Assembly (NCBI GenBank): GCA_003449595.1
Contig: DMHB01000222.1
Location: 1-9,267, forward strand
Direction: 5' to 3'
From: Microscillaceae bacterium
GTDB taxonomy: Bacteria > Bacteroidota > Bacteroidia > Cytophagales > Microscillaceae
Length of the DNA: 9,267 nucleotides
Under the pieces are notes generated by a model. It made no database searches. It saw nothing but the letters and a program-made list of their open reading frames with translations, and was not told where the DNA came from. Every line of letters starts with the position of its first letter. Positions within the stretch are counted from its first letter, which is position 1. Positions 4,445 through 9,267 of the stretch are shown piece after piece. The position numbers and the translations under genes were made by a program.

Positions 4445-5770
4445 ATGTCTAATTTAAGATTTGAAACGTTACAACTCCACGCAGGCCAAGAAGCAGATCC
4501 TACTACTGGTTCGCGAGCCGTACCCATTTATCAAACCAGCTCTTATCAGTTCAAAAGTTCAGAACACGGCGCCAATCTCTTTGCACTCAAAGAATTTGGT
4601 AACATATATACCCGCTTGATGAACCCTACCACCGATGTTTTTGAAAAACGTGTAGCTGCTTTAGAGGGCGGTGTGGGAGCTTTGGCGGTAAGTTCAGGGC
4701 AAGCAGCCCAGTTCATCGCGTTGACTAATTTTCTACAAGCAGGCGATAATTTTGTGTCCACCTCCTTCCTATATGGAGGTACTTACAACCAGTTCAAAGT
4801 GCAATTCAAGCGTTTGGGTATCGAAGTGCGCTTCGCTGAAGGCGATAATCCCGAAAGTTTTGAAAAATTAATCAATGAAAAAACCAAGGCCATTTATTTA
4901 GAAACCATCGGCAACCCGGGGTTCAACATTCCTGATTTTGAAGCGATTGCCCGCATAGCCGACAAGCACGGCATCCCATTAATTGTGGACAATACTTTCG
5001 GCGCAGCCGGTTATTTGTTCCGCCCCATTGAGCACGGCGCAGCCGTAGTAGTGGCTTCGGCTACCAAATGGATAGGCGGCCACGGCACCAGCATTGGCGG
5101 CGTGATAGTGGACTCGGGCAAATTCAACTGGGGCAATGGCAAGTTTCCTTTGTTTACCGAACCCTCAGAGGGCTACCACGGCCTAAAGTTCTGGGAAGTG
5201 TTTGGGGAAGGAAATCCGCTTGGTCTGCCCAATGTGGCCTTTATCATCCGCGCCAGGGTAGAAGGCTTGCGCGATTGGGGTCCGGCCATTAGCCCATTCA
5301 ACTCTTTCTTGTTTTTACAAGGATTAGAAACCCTTTCATTGCGCGTACAGCGCCACGTGGACAATGCCTTGGATTTGGCCAAGTGGTTAGAAGCCCATCC
5401 ACAAGTAGAAAGTGTGAATTATCCGGGCTTGGCAAGCAGCCAATACCATACCTTGGCTAAAAAATACCTACGAAATGGGTTTGGCGGTGTCTTATCGTTC
5501 AATATCAGCGGGGGCAAAGAAAACGCCGAAAAATTTGTCAATAGCCTTCAGCTTACCAGCCACTTGGCCAATGTGGGCGATGCCAAGACGCTGATCATCC
5601 ATCCGGCATCTACCACACACCAACAATTAGGCGAGGAAGAGCAAATTGCTGCCGGTGTTGTTCCTACTTTGTTGCGTGTTTCGGTAGGTATCGAGCATAT
5701 CGACGACATCAAAGCAGATTTTGAACAAGCTTTTGCCAAAGTAGCCACCTTGGAAGAAGCCTTGGCTTAA
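4445..5770 (+). CDS. metY: O-acetylhomoserine sulfhydrylase (aminocarboxypropyltransferase)
   Basis: 441-residue cytoplasmic PLP enzyme of the Cys/Met metabolism family, near the usual 425-440 length. It condenses O-acetylhomoserine with sulfide to give homocysteine. N-terminal LQLHAGQEADPTTGSRAVPIYQTSSY is typical of MetY. Visible residues: Tyr55 and Arg57 in GNIYTRLMNPT (phosphate contacts from the neighbouring subunit), SSGQAAQ (83-89), Asp182 in VDNTFG (PLP ring nitrogen), Lys208 in SATKWIGGHGT (Schiff base), and Arg411 in LLRVSVGIE (substrate carboxylate). The long insert after the lysine (about 221-262) is characteristic of MetY as against MetB/MetC. Start: ATG 4445 gives the family N-terminus; the frame is open further upstream to 4334, but that part overlaps the attenuator and has no family resemblance. 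Expression is probably controlled by the SAM riboswitch and Cys attenuator upstream. A strong terminator follows. Confidence 0.96.
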   Translation: MSNLRFETLQLHAGQEADPTTGSRAVPIYQTSSYQFKSSEHGANLFALKEFGNIYTRLMNPTTDVFEKRVAALEGGVGALAVSSGQAAQFIALTNFLQAGDNFVSTSFLYGGTYNQFKVQFKRLGIEVRFAEGDNPESFEKLINEKTKAIYLETIGNPGFNIPDFEAIARIADKHGIPLIVDNTFGAAGYLFRPIEHGAAVVVASATKWIGGHGTSIGGVIVDSGKFNWGNGKFPLFTEPSEGYHGLKFWEVFGEGNPLGLPNVAFIIRARVEGLRDWGPAISPFNSFLFLQGLETLSLRVQRHVDNALDLAKWLEAHPQVESVNYPGLASSQYHTLAKKYLRNGFGGVLSFNISGGKENAEKFVNSLQLTSHLANVGDAKTLIIHPASTTHQQLGEEEQIAAGVVPTLLRVSVGIEHIDDIKADFEQAFAKVATLEEALA

Positions 5771-5779
5771 TCATTTCTT

Positions 5780-5833
5780 GAAGGGCAAATAGCACGCTGC
5801 AATAGTTTAATACTATTTGTCCTTCTCTTTTTA
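5780..5833 (+). terminator. Strong intrinsic terminator after metY
   Basis: GAAGGGCAAATAG (5780-5792) pairs over all 13 bases (one G-U) with CTATTTGTCCTTC (5813-5825), followed by TCTTTTTA. The loop is 20 bases. It separates metY from the peroxiredoxin gene. Confidence 0.85.
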
Positions 5834-5871
5834 TAACTAATCGATTTATTGAATTAAACCTTTTTAAAATT

Positions 5872-6507
5872 ATGGCTTTAAGATTAGGCGACGAAGCCCC
5901 CAATTTCACTGCACAAACCACCCAAGGCGAAATTGATTTTCACCAGTGGTTAGGCGATAGCTGGGGAGTCTTCTTCTCGCATCCTGCCGACTTTACTCCG
6001 GTTTGCACTACTGAGTTAGGCACAGTGGCCAAATATCGCGATGCGTTCAACCAACGCAATGTCAAAACCATTGCCATCAGTGTCGATCCTTTGGAATCGC
6101 ATAAAACTTGGATCAATGACATCAACGAAACCCAAAATACTGTTGTTGATTATCCCATCATTGCCGACCCAGAGCGAAAGGTTTCTACGCTTTACGATAT
6201 GATCCACCCCAATGCCAGCGAAACATTTACTGTACGCTCGGTATTTGTAATCGGACCGGATAAGAAAATAAAACTTACACTGACCTACCCGGCAGCTACC
6301 GGACGCAATTTTGATGAAATTTTGCGGGTTATCGATTCTTTGCAACTAACGGCCAACTACCAAGTAGCCACCCCTGCCAACTGGAAAGACGGGGAAGATG
6401 TAATCGTAACCGCAGCCGTCAAAACAGAAGATATTCCGGCTAAATTCCCAAAAGGGCATACCATTGTCAAACCCTATTTGCGAACCACGCCGCAGCCTAA
6501 TAAGTAA
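5872..6507 (+). CDS. 1-Cys peroxiredoxin (Prx6/AhpC-TSA family)
   Basis: 211-residue cytoplasmic thiol peroxidase, the usual Prx6 length (about 210-225). It reduces hydrogen peroxide and organic hydroperoxides. The active site is clear: Pro38, Thr42 and Cys45 in HPADFTPVCTTEL (the PxxxTxxC motif), with the supporting Arg122 in TVRSVFVIGPD. Cys45 is the only cysteine in the protein, so there is no resolving cysteine and recycling must use an external thiol. The C-terminal extension (about 150-211: ATPANWKDGEDVIV, then FPKGHTIVKPYLRTT) is the typical Prx6 dimerisation domain. The ATG at 5872 gives the standard N-terminus (LRLGDEAPNFTA). It lies between metY and metX but is bounded by strong terminators on both sides, so it is probably a separate transcript. 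No TAnnTTTG element is seen in the 38 bases after the left terminator. Confidence 0.95.
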   Translation: MALRLGDEAPNFTAQTTQGEIDFHQWLGDSWGVFFSHPADFTPVCTTELGTVAKYRDAFNQRNVKTIAISVDPLESHKTWINDINETQNTVVDYPIIADPERKVSTLYDMIHPNASETFTVRSVFVIGPDKKIKLTLTYPAATGRNFDEILRVIDSLQLTANYQVATPANWKDGEDVIVTAAVKTEDIPAKFPKGHTIVKPYLRTTPQPNK

Positions 6508-6531
6508 GAATGTAAATGAGTTTAATGTTTG

Positions 6532-6570
6532 GATACTTGCCGGTAGCTTACCGGCAATTATCTTGTTTTT
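6532..6570 (+). terminator. Strong intrinsic terminator after the peroxiredoxin gene
   Basis: TTGCCGGTA (6537-6545) pairs perfectly with TACCGGCAA (6549-6557) around a GCT loop. The stem extends past one C-T mismatch by GATA/TATC (6532-6535 with 6559-6562). TTGTTTTT follows (6563-6570). It lies 24 bases after the peroxiredoxin stop. Confidence 0.88.
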
Positions 6571-6603
6571 AACCCAATAATTATTTGTTCACTGTTCATT
6601 ACA

Positions 6604-7668
6604 ATGACACATACCACTGCTGTTTCTTCTGACACACAATATTTTCAATATACCCGACCATTTCAGTTAGAATCGGGCGAAATTCTCCCCGGTTTTCAAT
6701 TGGCTTACCATACCTACGGACAATTAGCTCCGCAACGAGACAATGTGATCTGGGTTTGCCACGCGCTTACGGCCAATGCCGAAGTATCGGATTGGTGGGA
6801 GGGGTTGTATGGCGAAGGCAAAATATTAGACCCAACCCGCTACTTTATCGTTTGCGCCAATATGTTAGGCTCTTGCTACGGCTCCACCAATGGACTCAGT
6901 ATCAATCCTTTATCTCAAAAACCTTTCTATCATAGTTTTCCACTCTTGACCAACCGCGATATGGTGCAAGCCTTCGATTTGCTTCGGCAGTCGTTGGGTA
7001 TTTCGGCTATTTACTTGGGTCTGGGTGGCTCGATGGGCGGGCAGCATCTATTGGAATGGGCCATTATGCAGCCGGAAATATTTGAACATCTTTTTTTAGT
7101 GGCTACCAATGCCCAGCATTCTGCTTGGGGTATTGCCTTCAACGAAGCCCAACGAATGGCCATCGAAGCAGATGCTACTTGGCTTACGCCTTCGCCCACG
7201 GCTGGTTTGCAAGGAATGAAAGCCGCCCGCGCCGTTGCTTTGCTTTCTTACCGAAACTACCATACTTATTTTACTACACAACACGAAGCCCAGCCCGAAA
7301 AATTCGACCAATTCAAAGCAGCCTCTTACCAGCAATACCAAGGCGAAAAATTAGTAAAACGGTTTCACACCTTTGCTTATTGGACACTCAGCAAGGCGAT
7401 GGACAGCCACCACGTAGGCCGAGGCCGTGGCAGCGTTGAGCAAGCTTTGGCACGCATCCGCGCCAAAACTCTTGTGATGGGTATCAGTTCTGATCTGCTC
7501 TTCCCGGTAAGCGAGCAACAGTTTTTAGCAAATCATATTCCGAAGGCTTCTTATATCGAAATCACTTCGGCCTATGGACACGATGGTTTTTTGATAGAAC
7601 ATCAGGCCATCACGGCTGAAATACACGCTTTTTTGAAACAACCAGTGCCCTCTCAACATATTTTATAA
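6604..7668 (+). CDS. metX: Homoserine O-acetyltransferase
   Basis: 354-residue cytoplasmic alpha/beta-hydrolase-fold acyltransferase, full length for MetX. It transfers acetyl from acetyl-CoA to homoserine, giving the O-acetylhomoserine used by MetY. The catalytic triad is readable: nucleophile Ser143 in GLGGSMGGQ, Asp297 in GISSDLLFP, His326 in AYGHDGFLIE. Other family motifs are LAYHTYGQL (33-41), CHALTANAEVSDWW (52-65, oxyanion region), and NMLGSCYGSTNGLSINP (86-102). Acetyl rather than succinyl specificity is inferred from pairing with MetY; MetX-fold enzymes can use either. The gene starts at ATG 6604, 34 bases after the peroxiredoxin terminator, so it needs its own promoter in 6571-6603 or readthrough; no convincing TAnnTTTG is seen there. 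hom follows 25 bases downstream, so metX-hom is probably one operon. Confidence 0.96.
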   Translation: MTHTTAVSSDTQYFQYTRPFQLESGEILPGFQLAYHTYGQLAPQRDNVIWVCHALTANAEVSDWWEGLYGEGKILDPTRYFIVCANMLGSCYGSTNGLSINPLSQKPFYHSFPLLTNRDMVQAFDLLRQSLGISAIYLGLGGSMGGQHLLEWAIMQPEIFEHLFLVATNAQHSAWGIAFNEAQRMAIEADATWLTPSPTAGLQGMKAARAVALLSYRNYHTYFTTQHEAQPEKFDQFKAASYQQYQGEKLVKRFHTFAYWTLSKAMDSHHVGRGRGSVEQALARIRAKTLVMGISSDLLFPVSEQQFLANHIPKASYIEITSAYGHDGFLIEHQAITAEIHAFLKQPVPSQHIL

Positions 7669-7693
7669 TCTTTTAAACAGGTATTCAACACGT

Positions 7694-8932
7694 ATGTATA
7701 AACAACTTCACATCGGACTTTTCGGCTTTGGCTGTGTTGGCCAAGGACTGTACGACATCATCAACAAGACGGCTTTTGAAGCAGAAATTGTAAAAATTTG
7801 TGTCAAAGACAAGCAAAAAAGCAGAAGTCTGCCTGCCCATCATTTCACCTTTGATAAGGATGAAATCTTGCAAAATCCGCAAATCAACCTGATAGTCGAA
7901 TTAATCGACGATGCAGACGAAGCATACCGCATTGTAAGCACCGCCCTGAAAAACGGCAAGAATGTGGTTACTGCCAATAAAAAGATGTTGGCCGAACACC
8001 TTTCCGAACTCATCGATTTGCAACGAAAGTATAGCACTTCTCTGTTGTATGAGGCAGCTTGCTGCGGCAGTATCCCCATTATCAGAAACTTGGCCGAATA
8101 CTATGACAACGAATGGCTCAATGCTGTCAGTGGTATTTTCAATGGCTCGTCCAATTATATTCTTACCAAGGTATTTCAAGAAAACCAGCCTTATGCCGAA
8201 GCCTTGGCGCAGGCGCAACAATTGGGTTTTGCCGAAACCAATCCCATTTTGGATGTTGGCGCATTTGACCCCAAATATAAGCTGTGTATCATCACCGCCC
8301 AAGCCTATGGCATCGTGGTAAGCCCTGAAGCGGTTTTCAATTATGGTATCCAAACCTTTGCAACCGCCGATTTGCAATTTGCTCGTGAAAAAGGATTTAA
8401 AGTCAAGCTCATTGCCCAAGCTTATAAAATCAATGAGGAAGAAATTACGCTTTTCGTAATGCCCCAGCTGATTCCTAAAGAACATTACCTCTACCACGTT
8501 GAAAATGAATACAATGGGGTGATTGTAGAGGCTGCTTTTTCAGACAAACAAGTGTTTTTAGGCAAAGGAGCAGGAGGCCATCCAACCGGCTCTGCGGTGC
8601 TTTCCGATATTTCGGCTTGCCGCTACGAGTACCGCTATGAGTACAAAAAAGCTACTTCGGGCAGGCATATCCGATACTCGACCAACCAATGGATAGAAAT
8701 ATACCTGCGCTATACCCACGAAGCTGATTTACAACTCTTTGATTTTGAAACAATTAGTGTAAAATACCAAGGTACTGATACCAACTACTTGATAGGCGTG
8801 GTATCGCTTACTAATTTGCTTGAAAAACGTGATATTTTGGCTCAAAAAGACATTTTTTTGGCCAATACTGGCCGCAAAATTGCCAGTCAACCGGCTACTG
8901 TGCCACAAGCTCAGGAAACTGTCTGGGCTTAA
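7694..8932 (+). CDS. hom: Homoserine dehydrogenase
   Basis: 412-residue cytoplasmic NAD(P)-dependent oxidoreductase that reduces aspartate semialdehyde to homoserine, the precursor of methionine (through metX/metY) and threonine. The Rossmann nucleotide motif GLFGFGCVGQG is at residues 8-18. The VVTANKKML segment (91-99) carries the conserved Lys96. YEAACCGSIPII (119-130) and GIFNGSSNYIL (147-157) are standard. The catalytic region holds Glu181, Asp187, Asp192 and Lys196 in ETNPILDVGAFDPKYKL. GAGGHPTGSAVLSDI (292-306) is the usual closing NAD(P)-binding motif. The C-terminal 100 residues are not a clear ACT domain, so feedback control by threonine cannot be claimed. It is monofunctional: no aspartate kinase domain is fused. 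It follows metX by 25 bases and ends at a strong terminator (8967-8998). Confidence 0.95.
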   Translation: MYKQLHIGLFGFGCVGQGLYDIINKTAFEAEIVKICVKDKQKSRSLPAHHFTFDKDEILQNPQINLIVELIDDADEAYRIVSTALKNGKNVVTANKKMLAEHLSELIDLQRKYSTSLLYEAACCGSIPIIRNLAEYYDNEWLNAVSGIFNGSSNYILTKVFQENQPYAEALAQAQQLGFAETNPILDVGAFDPKYKLCIITAQAYGIVVSPEAVFNYGIQTFATADLQFAREKGFKVKLIAQAYKINEEEITLFVMPQLIPKEHYLYHVENEYNGVIVEAAFSDKQVFLGKGAGGHPTGSAVLSDISACRYEYRYEYKKATSGRHIRYSTNQWIEIYLRYTHEADLQLFDFETISVKYQGTDTNYLIGVVSLTNLLEKRDILAQKDIFLANTGRKIASQPATVPQAQETVWA

Positions 8933-9139
8933 GCCTTTGTCATCCTTTTTTGTCATATCAATTCGGAAAACGGCTGGAGCTTCTTCAGTCGTTTTTTTAT
9001 AATCTTGCGCGATGACCCCGTCTTTTGGGAAATCCTGCCCCAGATTGTTAACAAACGTACGCCACAAGTACGCTTGCAAGGATTGTAATAATTTCATAAT
9101 TGTCTTCATTGCGAGCTGGGTATCAAGTAAAGTTTTCAT
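8729..9139 (-). CDS. Doubtful small ORF, antisense to the 3' end of hom
   Basis: 136-codon minus-strand ORF. The first about 69 residues lie outside hom and look protein-like (WRTFVNNLGQDFPKDGVIA, then a Lys/Glu-rich stretch KKTTEEAPAVFRIDMTKKDDKG). The remaining 67 are antisense to hom coding sequence and look like a shadow. A plausible promoter sits directly upstream (9159-9189). Two starts are possible, ATG at 9139 and a second Met at residue 11. Against it: the hom terminator is inside the ORF, there is no homology I recognise, and half of it depends on hom codons. It may be a real short gene that lost its original stop, or noise. Confidence 0.3.
   Translation of the reverse strand: MKTLLDTQLAMKTIMKLLQSLQAYLWRTFVNNLGQDFPKDGVIAQDYKKTTEEAPAVFRIDMTKKDDKGLSPDSFLSLWHSSRLTGNFAASIGQKNVFLSQNITFFKQISKRYHAYQVVGISTLVFYTNCFKIKEL
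8967..8998 (+). terminator. Strong intrinsic terminator after hom
   Basis: AAAACGGCTGGAG (8967-8979) pairs with CTTCAGTCGTTTT (8983-8995) over 13 bases with two G-U pairs and a CTT loop, ending in a run of seven T (8992-8998). The run of A on the left arm could give weak termination on the minus strand too. Confidence 0.85.
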
Positions 9140-9267
9140 ATTTCAGTGTAGAACGATTCAAAACTATGCAAAAATGCGCGTAGGATCAAAAAGACATTTT
9201 ATGCGGTAGTATTAATAATTAATTAACTTATAAATTTTTTTTAGTTTCTATTATTAGCTGTGTGGAT
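9140..9267. other. AT-rich intergenic stretch at the right edge
   Basis: No gene is supported. It contains the minus-strand promoter candidate and an AT-rich segment (9209-9248) with TTAATTAATT-like runs, which may be promoter DNA for a gene beyond the window. Confidence 0.4.
9159..9189 (-). promoter_or_regulatory. Candidate Bacteroidota promoter, minus strand
   Basis: On the minus strand a TTG (9189-9187) is followed after 20 bases by TAGTTTTG (9166-9159), an exact match to the -7 consensus TAnnTTTG at near-ideal spacing. Transcription would start about 10-15 bases before the ATG at 9139. This is the best promoter match in the window, but the gene it would serve is itself uncertain. Confidence 0.45.

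Noticed and set aside
7901..8497. A 198-codon minus-strand ORF inside hom
   Set aside because: It is fully antisense to conserved catalytic parts of homoserine dehydrogenase and has no recognisable features.
9012..9209. A 65-codon + strand ORF after the hom terminator
   Set aside because: Its composition is not protein-like, no promoter is seen on that strand, and it starts 14 bases after a terminator.

Overview
The window looks like chromosomal DNA of a member of the Bacteroidota, probably near the Cytophagales. The evidence is family-level resemblance (a Bacteroidota-type methyltransferase after apaG, a NADase-type glycan-binding domain protein, an HSDL2-like SDR), starts without Shine-Dalgarno sequences in AT-rich leaders, and a few -7 motifs of the form TAnnTTTG. 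No mobile element, CRISPR array, tRNA or rRNA is visible.

Left part (1-2500). A 5'-truncated short-chain dehydrogenase on the + strand converges, across a shared bidirectional terminator (527-563), with a two-gene minus-strand unit: a secreted protein with a discoidin-like glycan-binding domain (1555-929) and a small lipoprotein (975-562). These two overlap by 47 bases. A four-helix membrane protein of uncertain family (1646-2446) is divergent from them and ends at its own terminator.

Middle (2500-3801). apaG and a class I SAM-dependent methyltransferase form a tight pair. The methyltransferase appears to start at a TTG ten bases after the apaG stop codon.

Right part (3802-8998). This is a methionine biosynthesis region: metY (O-acetylhomoserine sulfhydrylase), metX (homoserine O-acetyltransferase) and hom (homoserine dehydrogenase). 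Together they convert aspartate semialdehyde to homoserine, O-acetylhomoserine and homocysteine. A 1-Cys peroxiredoxin gene sits between metY and metX, with a strong intrinsic terminator on each side.

The most interesting part is the 640-base leader of metY. It holds, in order: a helix that could compete with the riboswitch P1 (3991-4029); a SAM-I (S-box) riboswitch aptamer with a 13-bp P1 (4021-4132); a 47-residue leader peptide whose start codon lies 4 bases after P1 and which carries eight consecutive Cys codons near its end (4137-4280); and a classical attenuator with alternative 1:2, 2:3 and 3:4 pairings ending in a hairpin plus seven T (4337-4380). The proposed reading is that SAM gates translation of the leader peptide, and cysteine supply then decides between antitermination and termination. 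metY would be fully on only when both SAM and cysteine are low. The elements are visible in the sequence; the combined logic is inference.

Right end (8933-9267). This stretch holds the hom terminator and a doubtful minus-strand ORF with a plausible Bacteroidota promoter.
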